Shown here: positions 14,550 to 23,973 of the stretch, piece after piece
Layout of the letters: every line of letters begins with the position of its first letter
Numbering within the stretch: position 1 is the stretch's first letter
NCBI GenBank assembly: GCA_937877535.1
Contig: CALFJF010000004.1
Location: forward strand, 1-48,300
Reading direction: 5' to 3'
Source of the DNA: an uncultured Treponema sp.
GTDB taxonomy: Bacteria > Spirochaetota > Spirochaetia > Treponematales > Treponemataceae
Length of the DNA: 48,300 nucleotides
Notes under the pieces: generated by a model
Seen by the model: the letters and a program-made list of their open reading frames with translations, nothing else
Database searches by the model: none
Told to the model about the DNA's origin: nothing
Made by a program: the position numbers and the translations under genes

Positions 14550-16325
14550 TTACTTCAACCTCCAGCTAATGCTCATCGTTTTTTTGCCAAGCACGTCCGT
14601 TTGGAAATCAAACATAAGACGAGAAACGAAAAGTGCCGTAAACACTGACGAACAAACGCCAATCGCAAGCGACACCGCAAAACCTTGAATTGAACCAGTG
14701 CCGAGTTGAGAAAGGAACGCCGCCGCAATAAACGTGGTGATATTCGAGTCCATGATTGCCCAAAACGCATTGTCAAATCCAGAAACAATCGCAGCCGCTC
14801 GACTTTTTCCTGCACTCAATTCCTCTTTGATTCGCTCAAAAATAATAACGTTTGCGTCAACGGACATTCCAACGGTCAAAATCATACCTGCGATTGAAGA
14901 AAGCGTCAGCGTCAAATTGAACGCACTCAAAATCGAAAACATGATGTACATATTGAGGATTTGCGCCACAATCGCGTTGAGTCCCGCGCCAAGATAAAAA
15001 ATGAGCATGAACGCAAGAACCGCAACGAGTCCAACGATAAGTGCCATTTTTCCTTGATGAATCGCCTGCTCGCCCAAAGACGCTCCAACGACTTGCTGAC
15101 TTTCGACTTCAAGCGGAACTTCGAGCCAAGCAGTTTGAAGAACCTTTTGAATATTCTCCGCTTCGTCGAGAGAAAATCCGCCTGAAAGTTGCACTTGTCC
15201 AGAAATGCGTTCGTTTATTGTAGCCGCACTTTTGATTTTGTCGTCGCTGACGATTGCAAGCCGTTTTCCAACGTTTGCACCCGTAAACTCCGAAAAAATG
15301 TCAGAGCCTTCGCTGTCAAGGATAAAACTCACGACTGGCTGCCCTTTTGTTTGGTCGGCAGTAACGCGAGCGCGAGTAACGTGCTTTCCGTCAAGCGCGA
15401 TTTCCTTTTTGACCACAATATAATCGATTCGCTCGTCAAGTCCGTAATCGTCTTTTTTGTAATACCCCATGACCTCGCAATCGTCCGCGATTATCGATGG
15501 GTCGGAAAGTTTTCCATCAGCCGTGAACGTTCCCGCAGGATTTGAAGCATACGCGCTTTTGAAGCGCGCGGTTTGCTCCTCGTCAACAAGCCGAAAGTTC
15601 AAAATTCCCTTTCCCATGATAATCGAGTTCACGCTCGAACTATCGGCAGCCCCAGGTATTTCAATGTAAATGCGGTCTTCGCCTTGCTGACGAATCACTG
15701 GCGAAGTCAAACCGAATTTATCAATTCGGCTTGAAAGCGTTTCGATTGCCTGCGCCATCGCCTCTTTTTTGAAAAGAACTGGGTCTGTAACATCATCTTG
15801 ATTTTGTGATGCAAGCGCGGCGTCCAAATCCGCGTGAACGATGATGTTCATTCCGCCCGAAAGGTCAAGACCAAGTTTTACCGAATTCTCGTACCTGTTT
15901 TTTGCTTCAAGAATCGGGTCGCGATACCGTCCCTCGATGACGCTTTGCAACTCGCCACGCGGGTCAAGTTTTCCGCGAAACGATGCCAAAACCGCGTTCA
16001 CGTTCATCTCGGAAGGAATTTCTATGCTCTGTCCGAGTTTTTTGTACATTGCAGAAAGTTCTTTGTAATTTTTTTTGGCAACTTTCTCAAGATAAGAAAA
16101 CTCCAACGGAAGCGGAGCGTCTTTATTTTCAGCCAAAGCGACGAGCGTTTTCACGTCCTCCTCCGCTTTGAGCATCGTATAATCCTTTATTTTTTCAAGT
16201 GAGCCTAACGCAAGACTCTGCTGGTCTTTTGGCGTTCTTGCGTACCAACTAATTGAAGGCCACAAAAACCAAAAACACAGCGCAAGAACTGCAAGGATGA
16301 TTACAAAACGACTTCGTTTTTTCAT
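14550..16325 (-). CDS. secD: Protein translocase subunit SecD
   Basis: 591 residues. An N-terminal span is followed by GLDLSGGMNIIVHADL near 150, the P1 head, ISGQVQLSGGFSLDEAENI near 370, and a six-span C-terminal block with GMILTVGMSVDANVIIFERIKEE near 490. It is the middle gene of yajC-secD-secF, 24 bases after yajC and one base before secF. Standard composition for its surroundings. Confidence 0.96.
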   Translation of the reverse strand: MKKRSRFVIILAVLALCFWFLWPSISWYARTPKDQQSLALGSLEKIKDYTMLKAEEDVKTLVALAENKDAPLPLEFSYLEKVAKKNYKELSAMYKKLGQSIEIPSEMNVNAVLASFRGKLDPRGELQSVIEGRYRDPILEAKNRYENSVKLGLDLSGGMNIIVHADLDAALASQNQDDVTDPVLFKKEAMAQAIETLSSRIDKFGLTSPVIRQQGEDRIYIEIPGAADSSSVNSIIMGKGILNFRLVDEEQTARFKSAYASNPAGTFTADGKLSDPSIIADDCEVMGYYKKDDYGLDERIDYIVVKKEIALDGKHVTRARVTADQTKGQPVVSFILDSEGSDIFSEFTGANVGKRLAIVSDDKIKSAATINERISGQVQLSGGFSLDEAENIQKVLQTAWLEVPLEVESQQVVGASLGEQAIHQGKMALIVGLVAVLAFMLIFYLGAGLNAIVAQILNMYIMFSILSAFNLTLTLSSIAGMILTVGMSVDANVIIFERIKEELSAGKSRAAAIVSGFDNAFWAIMDSNITTFIAAAFLSQLGTGSIQGFAVSLAIGVCSSVFTALFVSRLMFDFQTDVLGKKTMSISWRLK

Positions 16326-16349
16326 TGTGTATTAGAACCCCTTTTTATT

Positions 16350-16763
16350 TTATTCTGCGGAAGATTTTTCGTTTTCGATTTTTTCTGATTTCTCAGGTTC
16401 TTCCGATTCTTTTGATTCAACTTCAATTTTTTCGGGTTTCTCAGATTTTGAAGATTTTCGGTCAGTGGAAACAAAAGAAATCGCGGAGCGGTCAAATTCA
16501 ATCCGTGAACCGTCTTCGACTTTGAGAACGACAGTTTTTTCTCTCACCGCGCTCACCGTTCCGTGAATTCCGCCAATCGTAATGATTTTGTCGCCTTTTT
16601 GCACGGATTCGCGCATTTTTTCAGCTTCTTTTTGCTTTTTATTCTGCGGTCTAATGATAAAAACCCAGAAAATCGCAATCAGAAGCACGAACGGCAACAC
16701 GGAAAAGAGCATACTCTGACTTCCAGTCGCGTCCGCCGCCTGAAGCAATGGAATAAAAGACAT
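16350..16763 (-). CDS. yajC: Preprotein translocase subunit YajC
   Basis: 137 residues. One membrane span near 18-37 (LFSVLPFVLLIAIFWVFIIR) followed by PQNKKQKEAEKMRESVQKGD, then a small beta domain (KIITIGGIHGTVSAV) and a charged Glu/Ser-rich tail. The start at 16763 follows AAGGGG by six bases. A -10-like GATAAT lies upstream in the 83-base gap to the TPR gene, so the sec genes may have their own promoter. Confidence 0.93.
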   Translation of the reverse strand: MSFIPLLQAADATGSQSMLFSVLPFVLLIAIFWVFIIRPQNKKQKEAEKMRESVQKGDKIITIGGIHGTVSAVREKTVVLKVEDGSRIEFDRSAISFVSTDRKSSKSEKPEKIEVESKESEEPEKSEKIENEKSSAE

Positions 16764-16846
16764 TTTTTTCCCCTTATTTTTGCAAATTATCAAGCAAGAA
16801 TACCATTTTTAGAGCACGAAAATCAAGGGGAGGAAACTGCGCCTCT

Positions 16847-18574
16847 TTATTTTCGCAACAGAGAATCGAGATTTGCGTTCAAAGAAATGAGAGTTTCGTC
16901 GCTTGGAGAAAGAGCGACAACTTGTTTTAAGTAGTATTGCGCTTTTCGGTATTCTTTTTTTGAAAAATAAATTTCGTAAAGCCTAAAAAGTGCGTCGCGA
17001 TTTCGCGGATTTGCCGTAAGACTTGAGCGCAAATCAGAAAGAAGCGCGTCCTCGCCAGAAACAAGAAAACTCCGTTGATAATACAAAAAACTTTTGAGTT
17101 TCGCGCTGCTTTTGGGAAGCAATTTTTCGATGATTTTTTGAGCGTCGCTTTTTCGTCCCGTTTCTATCAAAACGCTCAAGTACGCTTGAATTACGCCTTC
17201 GTCGTCGCTCCGCTCATTGTACAATTTGGAAGCGATTTTCCAGGCTTCGTCTTTTTTTCCAAAATGCAAAGCGATTTCAATAAAAGAAAAAAGCAAATCG
17301 TCGCTCGCGCCACTTCCCTCCTCTTCCAAAAGCGATTTTCCGAGTGAATACGCCTCGCTCCATTTTTTTTCTCCCGAAAGAGATTTCACAAGAATCAATC
17401 GCGCGTTTTTATTTTCGCCGTCTTTTTGAAGCACGAGCGAAGCAAGTTCGCCCGCCGTCATTCCAGAAACCGTGCCACCGTTTTCTGAAGCAAGCCGAGC
17501 CGCCTCAAGCAAAACGTCCGTGTCGTTTCCGTAGAGCGAAACCGCCCGCTCGATTGTTGAAAGCGCGAGCGCGTAATTTTTGTTCCAATCGCGCTGGATT
17601 TTTGAACGCAAAAGCAAATAATCGCGACTCGACGAATCTGTCCGCGAATAAACGTCAAGAAGCGAAGCCGCCCGAATGTAGTCGCCTTTACTCATAAGGA
17701 TTTTTACGCGAAACAAAAGATAATACGAACTCGAACTTTCTTGTTGTAATATACGAGCAACATACGTTTCTGCACTGTCAAAATCTCCAACGGTAAAAGC
17801 CGTTTCCGCGCACAATTTGAGCGCATTTCGTCTTTGAATATCATTTTCTTGCGGAATCGAAGCAAAAAGAGAACGCGCCATTGCGTCCGCTCTGTCTATT
17901 TTTCCGTCGTAAAAAAGCGAAGAAGCAAAATCAAACGAAAGTTCAAAAACATCTGGAGCAAGTTCGTGCGCGGTGTCAAAAAAAGAAGTCGCTTCGGCGT
18001 ATTTTTTTTGAATGAACAACACTTTTCCCATGAGATAATTTGCCAAAACAGAATTTTTTTTGATTTTGAGAGCCTCGGAAAGGGACTGTTCTGCAACAGA
18101 AAAAGAATCAGCGTCTGGCGTTTGAGAAACGCAAAAAGACACCGACGGCAACACGAGCGAAAGAAAATCAGCAGAACCCGCCGCGTAATCGTAAACGCCT
18201 TCAAGCGCAAACTCCAAAGCACCAACGTAAACGTTTTTTGACAAATCTTTTGGAGATGTTACAAGATATTCGGGTTTGTATTCGCTTGAAAAACACGTTC
18301 TAAGGATTCCCGAAGCAATAAAAAGAATCCCGCGTTCTGCGTCAGAATACTGCCCATTCGATTTTCTGAGCGACGAAAGGATTTTTATGAGCGACGAAGG
18401 CGAACCATTTTCCAAAAGCGCAAGAATCGATTGGTCGATTTCTGCAAAAAAGGAATTTTTTTTTCGCGCAGGCAAGGATAATTTTGTTCCTTTTTGCTCC
18501 GAATCCGAAAAAACTCCCACAGGAACGAGAGAAAACAGGACGAGCGTACTCACCACCGCCTTCCACGTGCGCAT
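16847..18574 (-). CDS. Secreted TPR protein
   Basis: 575 residues with an N-terminal signal peptide or anchor (VVSTLVLFSLVPVGVFS) and many TPR-like helical pairs, for example ANYLMGKVLFIQKKYAEATS near 180 and FRLYEIYFSKKEYRKAQYYL near 540. No enzyme motif. Its start overlaps the stop of the upstream membrane gene (TAATG) and it lies upstream of yajC-secD-secF. A comparable TPR gene next to yajC is my recollection of treponemal gene order, not checked. A role as a periplasmic scaffold near the export machinery is a guess. Confidence 0.68.
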   Translation of the reverse strand: MRTWKAVVSTLVLFSLVPVGVFSDSEQKGTKLSLPARKKNSFFAEIDQSILALLENGSPSSLIKILSSLRKSNGQYSDAERGILFIASGILRTCFSSEYKPEYLVTSPKDLSKNVYVGALEFALEGVYDYAAGSADFLSLVLPSVSFCVSQTPDADSFSVAEQSLSEALKIKKNSVLANYLMGKVLFIQKKYAEATSFFDTAHELAPDVFELSFDFASSLFYDGKIDRADAMARSLFASIPQENDIQRRNALKLCAETAFTVGDFDSAETYVARILQQESSSSYYLLFRVKILMSKGDYIRAASLLDVYSRTDSSSRDYLLLRSKIQRDWNKNYALALSTIERAVSLYGNDTDVLLEAARLASENGGTVSGMTAGELASLVLQKDGENKNARLILVKSLSGEKKWSEAYSLGKSLLEEEGSGASDDLLFSFIEIALHFGKKDEAWKIASKLYNERSDDEGVIQAYLSVLIETGRKSDAQKIIEKLLPKSSAKLKSFLYYQRSFLVSGEDALLSDLRSSLTANPRNRDALFRLYEIYFSKKEYRKAQYYLKQVVALSPSDETLISLNANLDSLLRK

Positions 18575-19176
18575 TATACAGAAGCCTCCTCCCCGTCGGC
18601 TATGTCGGAATCGTCTTTTTCAAAAGGAAATTTATTGTCAGAAGTTTGCTGATACAGAAAAATAAAAACGCAGCCTCCTCCGCAAAAAATCAACATGAGC
18701 GGCCACCATTTTGCCGTAAAATCAATAAATGAAATTTGAACGATTGAAAACGTAAAAAGCATAAAAAATACGCCAAGAATCGCAAGTAAAAATGCTGGAA
18801 AAACGTACACGGTTCTAAGCCTTCGCGCCGAACGCAAACACGTTACAATCAAACAAACTGAGCAAAGAATCATCAAAATCGGCCAAATTTGTACAAACAT
18901 AAATGGCACAACTTTTATATGGAAGAAAAACGCAATGATTCCAAGAAGAAAAACGTACAAAGAAATGAAGAAAAAAAACGAACTTGCCTTTAGAACAAGC
19001 GTTGCGTACAAAAATCCCGCACCCAAAATGCACGCGGCAACAGGAAAAATAGGAAATCCAGATTCAAGTCTTGAAGCAAAAGCGGGAACTTGAGAAAGGC
19101 AAAAAAGTCCCGCAAGAATTAAAAAAACACCCACGGCGAGGACAAGATTCAAAACAGGAGCGGTCAGTTTTTTCAT
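18574..19176 (-). CDS. Membrane protein, unknown function
   Basis: 200 residues with about six predicted spans: pairs near 10-28, 42-60, 68-85, 90-110, 120-145 and 155-172. The pattern VFLILAGLFCL...FPIFPVAACILGAG and WPLMLIFCGGGCVF resembles LiaF/DUF5668-like membrane modules, with WP(I/L)(M/L)(I/L) turns occurring twice, but similarity is loose. The tail is acidic. It overlaps the TPR gene by one base, so the two are translated together. Confidence 0.55.
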   Translation of the reverse strand: MKKLTAPVLNLVLAVGVFLILAGLFCLSQVPAFASRLESGFPIFPVAACILGAGFLYATLVLKASSFFFFISLYVFLLGIIAFFFHIKVVPFMFVQIWPILMILCSVCLIVTCLRSARRLRTVYVFPAFLLAILGVFFMLFTFSIVQISFIDFTAKWWPLMLIFCGGGCVFIFLYQQTSDNKFPFEKDDSDIADGEEASV

Positions 19177-19265
19177 AAAGAAAAAGAGTATCGCAAAAAC
19201 GCATTGAAAACAATAGCGGAAAGAATGGAAAAAAAATTGCCGATATGATACGGTATCTTTGAATT

Positions 19266-20300
19266 ATGAAAAAAAATATGTTTGCTTTCACACTACTGCT
19301 TTTTTTTGTGCCGACTTTTTTTTCTTGTAGCAACAGTAAAAATGCAAAAATTGAAAAAGAAAAAGCGCAGCTTTTTGAACAACTTTCGTCAAATACGCTT
19401 TCTGACGGAACGCGCTTTGCAATTTTGAAAAAAATCGCGTCGATTTTGCACTCGCAAGACGCAAGCGAGATGACGCTTTTTCTCACAAATTGGGTGGAAC
19501 AAAATCCGTCCGATATGTACAACGCATATTGGCTTTATCTTGTTGCACTCGAATATTTGAAAAACGGCAGCGCAGTCGTTTCGGAATATTATTTTGAGCG
19601 CGTTTTGAGAGATTTTTCCGACATCCTTTTTAACGATGAGAGCGTTCATTTTTTGTGCTTGCAAAATCTTATAAGAATCAGCAAAAATACGAGAAATAGA
19701 ATCGAATATTATCAGTTGCTCATTGACCTTTTTCCAGAAAAAATCAGCATAACCGAATTTTTTGTGAGGCTCGCAATCGAATATGAAAAAGAAGGCGAAT
19801 GGGACAACGCGCTTCGCTCTTATTCGCGCTTTCTTTCTCGCGCGGACGCTTCCACGATTCAAATTCCAGATATTCCAGACGCATATCAAAATGCGCGAAA
19901 AATGGTAGACTTTTCAAAATCTCCAAAAAACTGGACGTTTGAAAGCCTTGACGCACTCGAAAAATCCATAAAAAAAGCAATCACTGCTTACGATTACAAG
20001 GCTCTCGATTCGTTTCGCTCAAAATCGAATTTTTTTATGATGAGTTGGAAAACAACAGAGGACGCGGCAAACTCGCAGGCGGAATTTTCAATGCGAAAAT
20101 TTATGCGCGGAAACAGAATCAGTTTTAACGCCGAGTTGGACGATTCTTCGACTCCGAACGAAGCGTATTTGAGAACGAGCGGCTGGAACACGTATGTGGG
20201 CGTATGGTATTTGTATTTTAGAAAGGTGAATTTTCCGATTGACCCAGAAATTCACGGGAGGTGGGAATGGGCAGGAATCTATTTGGGCGAAAAATTGTGA
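19266..20300 (+). CDS. Lipoprotein with TPR-like helices
   Basis: 344 residues. The signal peptide ends in a spirochaete-type lipobox (TFFSC, acylated Cys near residue 21). Helical repeats (YWLYLVALEYLKNGSAVVSE; FVRLAIEYEKEGEWDNALRS) cover residues 60-210; the C-terminal 130 residues form an unrecognised domain ending in GRWEWAGIYLGEKL. No ribosome site is evident; a TATGAT lies 16 bases upstream of the ATG. Its stop overlaps the start of the lytic transglycosylase gene (TGATG), so the two probably act in the same envelope process. Confidence 0.62.
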   Translation: MKKNMFAFTLLLFFVPTFFSCSNSKNAKIEKEKAQLFEQLSSNTLSDGTRFAILKKIASILHSQDASEMTLFLTNWVEQNPSDMYNAYWLYLVALEYLKNGSAVVSEYYFERVLRDFSDILFNDESVHFLCLQNLIRISKNTRNRIEYYQLLIDLFPEKISITEFFVRLAIEYEKEGEWDNALRSYSRFLSRADASTIQIPDIPDAYQNARKMVDFSKSPKNWTFESLDALEKSIKKAITAYDYKALDSFRSKSNFFMMSWKTTEDAANSQAEFSMRKFMRGNRISFNAELDDSSTPNEAYLRTSGWNTYVGVWYLYFRKVNFPIDPEIHGRWEWAGIYLGEKL

Positions 20301-21640
20301 TGAAAAAATCAAAAATCATTGCAAGCATTTTGTTTTTTTTGCTCACAACAGCGCAGACGTTTGCACAAGAATCGGAAAGCGAAAAAAACGCCACGGGAGC
20401 GGGCATTTCGCTTTCGAGTGCAAGCGATAAACCTCCAGAATCAAAAAATTCTGAAATGAAAACCGAATCGAAAAAAAAGGCGGACGAAAAAACGGAAATT
20501 CCAGAAGAATTTGCGACAGAAATCGCATCTGAAAAAATCGCGTTGGACGACGTTGTGCCAGCGGAAGACGAGGCGGCGGAACTTCGCGAAATGGAAGATG
20601 AAGTCGCTTCTCAACTTGACGAAAAAACCGTGGAAGAAGAGGTTTTGGAAAAGCCAAAAATCCTTGAAGTTGCGGGTCTTTTTGCGTCAGAAAGCGAATG
20701 GTCGCAGGCGATGATAAAAAAATACGTGGACATTTACACGGCAGAGCGTGGCAAAAAAACGCTTCAAGCCATTCTTTCTCGCGGAGAAGAGTACCGAATT
20801 TTCATTCGCACACGGCTCAAAGAATTATCGCTTCCGCGCGCGCTCGAATATTTGCCCGTTGTGGAAAGCGAATATTCGATAAACGCCACGTCAAGAAGCG
20901 GAGCCAAAGGATTGTGGCAATTCATGGAAAACTCGATAAAGCCGTATTTGAGAAAGAGCGACTGGCTCGACGAGCGACTTGACCCGTGGAAAAGCACGGA
21001 AGCGGCTCTCAAAAAACTCAAAGAAAATTACGATTCGTTTGGAGATTGGGCACTTGCGCTTGCGGCGTATAATTGTGGCGCAGGTCTTATAAAAAAGACG
21101 ATTCAAGCAAATCCAGAAATGACGTATTGGGACTTGGCAGAAAAAGGACTGCTCAAAAATCAGACCGCGCATTACGTTCCAAAACTCATTGCCATTGCTG
21201 AATTGTGCGAAAATTCTCAAAAATACGCGCTCGACCTTCCGCAACTCTCAGACGATGACGCGATTATAGAATACGATTACGTGGAAACAAAAAAGCCTGT
21301 AAATCTTTCAAAACTCGCAGCGGAATTGAATCTGGACGCAAAAACAATAAAAAAACTCAATCCCGCGATGATTCGGAACGTTTCTCCGCCAGGAGCGGGA
21401 TTTCCGATTCGCATTCCGCTTGGAATGAAAGAAAAGGGCGAAAAAGCCGTGGAAAAAGTTGCAATGGAACTTTCGGACGGCGCGACGCTTTTTGTAGAAC
21501 ACAAAATCGAGCAAGGAGATACGCTTTGGGCACTTTCTCGCTCGTTTGGGTGTACGGTGGCAGATTTATGCGACTTAAACGGAATCAGCGAAAAAGCAAT
21601 TCTCAAACTCGGAAAAGTGCTTTACATTCCAATGAAATAG
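20300..21640 (+). CDS. Membrane-bound lytic murein transglycosylase with LysM domain
   Basis: 446 residues. Signal peptide (IIASILFFLLTTAQTFA), an acidic spacer, then an SLT domain at about 170-300: LEYLPVVESEYSINATS with the catalytic Glu, GAKGLWQFMENS, and WALALAAYNCGAG. The C-terminus has a LysM peptidoglycan-binding repeat (IEQGDTLWALSRSFGCTVAD). This is the MltD arrangement, cleaving glycan strands without hydrolysis. I start at 20300, where ATG overlaps the TGA of the lipoprotein gene; a longer start would run into that gene. It is followed by an OmpA-like gene on the same strand. Confidence 0.9.
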   Translation: MKKSKIIASILFFLLTTAQTFAQESESEKNATGAGISLSSASDKPPESKNSEMKTESKKKADEKTEIPEEFATEIASEKIALDDVVPAEDEAAELREMEDEVASQLDEKTVEEEVLEKPKILEVAGLFASESEWSQAMIKKYVDIYTAERGKKTLQAILSRGEEYRIFIRTRLKELSLPRALEYLPVVESEYSINATSRSGAKGLWQFMENSIKPYLRKSDWLDERLDPWKSTEAALKKLKENYDSFGDWALALAAYNCGAGLIKKTIQANPEMTYWDLAEKGLLKNQTAHYVPKLIAIAELCENSQKYALDLPQLSDDDAIIEYDYVETKKPVNLSKLAAELNLDAKTIKKLNPAMIRNVSPPGAGFPIRIPLGMKEKGEKAVEKVAMELSDGATLFVEHKIEQGDTLWALSRSFGCTVADLCDLNGISEKAILKLGKVLYIPMK

Positions 21641-21708
21641 GATTTCGTCAAAAAAGTCGTCTTTATTTCACAAAAAAATCCGCCGAAAATGTAGCGAGGT
21701 TTTTTGCT

Positions 21709-23115
21709 TTGAAAAAAATTTCTTTCTTCAATATAAAAAAATGCCGCTTGATTCTTCCGTGCGTTTTTTTCTTGATTCCGCTTGGAACTGGAGCGCAGAT
21801 TATCTCAGACCTAAAAAGTTCTTCCGCCGACATTAACGGACACAAGAATACGATTACGAGCGAAAGCAAAATCGACTGGTCTAAGCAAACGTTTACTTCA
21901 GATGTGAGTCTTGACACGGAAAAAGCAGGCATTTCAATGCCGAGCGGAAAAAAATCCGCAACAAACACGATTAACACGGAACTCCCCGTTTTGATAAAAG
22001 ACCCGCTTCTTTCGCTTTACGTCAATAACAGTCAGCAACTTGGCGATTTGGTTCTTGAAAACACCGTTACGCTTGAGCAACTTACGCAAATAATCGATGA
22101 CGGCGACGTAAAACCTGGCGTTTTTGCAAACGGAACGTTGAATCTCAAAACAACGCACACGATAAATTTGCTCAACATTGCGTCATTGATGATTCGGCAC
22201 AAAATTCCATACAAAAATGCAAAACCGATTGAGCAAGTTCCGAGTCGAAAATACTCTGGCATTATAATCGATGCGCGTGGAATTCTTCCCGTTCGCGGCG
22301 AGTTTGTGGAAGACAGCGTGTATCCGTGCTTTTTTCCGCAGATTTGGGAAGACGGCAAAATGGACTTGATTTATGAGCGGAACATGGGAAATCCTGAAAA
22401 CGAGAGAAAACAAGGAATGGTTCTCTACGATTGGGACGACAACGAATCAAAATATCAAGATAGAATCGGACTTGACCCGATGCACATTCGTGCGCGAAAA
22501 GTGTACGGCGAATTGAGAACAGACCCCGTGATTTCGCACGAAGACGCGCTGAAAATCTTAAACATTCCAGAAAATCTCAAACTTCTTCAAGACGGAAAAG
22601 TGGTGATTTTGCTTGACCGCGACAAACTCGTTATGCCAGTGTCCGCGCCAGTGAAAAGCGATTCGTATTACACGGCAATCCGCGAAATCAAAGAAATTCT
22701 CCGAAGCGATGACGAAGAAGAAGTCGTTGACGGATTTGACTCGATTACAGTGCTTTCCAATTTGCAATTTGTGGCAGACAGCGCGACGCTTCTTCCGTCG
22801 GAACTTCCGCGACTTGCAGAACTCGCGACGACGCTCAAAAAACTCACCGAAAAAGAGCGTTTTCAGATTCTAGTGGAAGGACACACCGCCGACGTGAACA
22901 AGCCGACAGGGCAGCAAATTCTTTCCGAAGAACGCGCAAAATCCATAATAAACGCGCTCGTTGCAAACGGACTTCCGCGCTCAATTTTCACGTTCCGAGG
23001 CTACGGTGGCACAGACCCCATCGCCACAAACGAAACCGCCGAAGGCAGAGCCGCAAACAGGCGCGTTGTCATAAAGGCAAAACCACTCGCGCGAACGTAT
23101 ACACAACATAATTAA
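21709..23115 (+). CDS. OmpA-family peptidoglycan-associated protein
   Basis: 468 residues if the TTG at 21709 is used. I choose this start because GCGAGG lies nine bases upstream and it gives a proper signal peptide (KCRLILPCVFFLIPLGTGA); there is no in-frame ATG between the preceding stop and this point. The C-terminal 120 residues form an OmpA domain: LQFVADSATLLPSELPRLAE, VEGHTADV, LSEERAKSIINALVANG and TAEGRAANRRV, which bind diaminopimelate or ornithine in the wall. The middle region (residues 150-300) is unrecognised. Grouped with the transglycosylase and lipoprotein, and followed by a terminator. Confidence 0.82.
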   Translation: MKKISFFNIKKCRLILPCVFFLIPLGTGAQIISDLKSSSADINGHKNTITSESKIDWSKQTFTSDVSLDTEKAGISMPSGKKSATNTINTELPVLIKDPLLSLYVNNSQQLGDLVLENTVTLEQLTQIIDDGDVKPGVFANGTLNLKTTHTINLLNIASLMIRHKIPYKNAKPIEQVPSRKYSGIIIDARGILPVRGEFVEDSVYPCFFPQIWEDGKMDLIYERNMGNPENERKQGMVLYDWDDNESKYQDRIGLDPMHIRARKVYGELRTDPVISHEDALKILNIPENLKLLQDGKVVILLDRDKLVMPVSAPVKSDSYYTAIREIKEILRSDDEEEVVDGFDSITVLSNLQFVADSATLLPSELPRLAELATTLKKLTEKERFQILVEGHTADVNKPTGQQILSEERAKSIINALVANGLPRSIFTFRGYGGTDPIATNETAEGRAANRRVVIKAKPLARTYTQHN

Positions 23116-23119
23116 CGAA

Positions 23120-23142
23120 GGGGGCAAACGCCCCCTTTTTTT
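23120..23142 (+). terminator. Rho-independent terminator after the OmpA-like gene
   Basis: GGGGGC / GCCCCC stem with AAAC loop (23120-23135) followed by seven T. Confidence 0.9.
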
Positions 23143-23156
23143 ACGTTTTTCAGTAT

Positions 23157-23318
23157 ACATTTTTGGTTCTGTTACAAAATGTATGCCGACCTGCAAGAAT
23201 ATTTGCGGTGGTTGAGCCTGTCGAAACCACAAATATTCGTTCTTTGTGGTTTCGATATGACCTTCGGTCTACCAAGCCACCACTTCCAGCATACTTTCCG
23301 TAATACTACCACATTTTT
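23157..23318. repeat. Composite palindromic repeat element
   Basis: Inverted copy of the element at 2276-2383, carrying GGTTCTGTTACAAAATGTATGC (read as two parts: GGTTCTGTTACAAAAT 23165-23180 and GTATGCCG 23181-23188) at one end and CAGCATAC (23287-23294) at the other. Aligned in reverse complement with the first copy it contains one extra segment: a second core palindrome GGTTGAGCCTGTCGAAACC (within 23207-23230) plus flanking bases. The pair of cores indicates nested insertion. ACATTTTT occurs on both sides (23157-23164, 23311-23318), a possible target duplication though T-rich. It sits between the ompA-like terminator and the purN stop. Confidence 0.8.
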
Positions 23319-23331
23319 TAATAGAGCATTT

Positions 23332-23955
23332 TCACGAAATCATTTTTGCAAGAATGCAAACGCCTTCGACCATTGCTTCGTGTTCTTTTGGCGCAATTCG
23401 CGCGTATAGCGAATCGGGCGTGTCATTTGGAAGCACGGGAACTTTTTTTTGAACAAGGATTTTTCCCGTGTCGCAGCCCGCGTCCACCAAATGCACGGTG
23501 CAACCAGATTCCGTTTCGTGCGCAGCAAGCACCGCTTCGTGGACAAAATGCCCCCACATCCCTACCCCGCCAAATTTTGGAAGCAAAGCGGGGTGAAGAT
23601 TCACGATTTTTCCAGAAAACGCTTCGATTATTTTTCCAGAAAGAACGGTGAGCCAGCCTGCAAGAACGATTGCGTCCGCGCCATACGATTTTGCTGCGTC
23701 CAAAGCCGCGTCCGAAACCGCCTCTCGTTTTTCTTCTTTGCTAGCGATTTTTGCTCGCTCTGAACCGAGAATCGAAAACGGAGAGCAGATTTTTGTGGGA
23801 ATCCCTGCGTTTTTTGCGCGCTCAAGCGCGAACGCGCTTTTTGTGTCAGAAAGTACCAGAACGATTTTGTACGGACAATCCGAGTTTTGCCGCTCGTAAT
23901 CGATGAGTGCTTGAAGATTTGTGCCACCGCCGCTAACAAACACCGCGATTTTCAT
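23332..23955 (-). CDS. purN: Phosphoribosylglycinamide formyltransferase
   Basis: 207 residues. Formylates GAR with 10-formyl-tetrahydrofolate (third step of purine synthesis). N-terminal VSGGGTNLQALID binds phosphate, the catalytic Asn/His pair is in IVNLHPALLP near 120, and VHLVDAGCDTGKIL near 155 carries the catalytic Asp. Here the usual HG after LP is FGGVGMWGHFVHEAVL, slightly longer than E. coli. It is the last gene of purE-purF-purM-purN. A palindromic repeat lies right after its stop. Confidence 0.95.
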   Translation of the reverse strand: MKIAVFVSGGGTNLQALIDYERQNSDCPYKIVLVLSDTKSAFALERAKNAGIPTKICSPFSILGSERAKIASKEEKREAVSDAALDAAKSYGADAIVLAGWLTVLSGKIIEAFSGKIVNLHPALLPKFGGVGMWGHFVHEAVLAAHETESGCTVHLVDAGCDTGKILVQKKVPVLPNDTPDSLYARIAPKEHEAMVEGVCILAKMIS

Positions 23956-23973
23956 GTTTCCTCCTTTTTGCGC

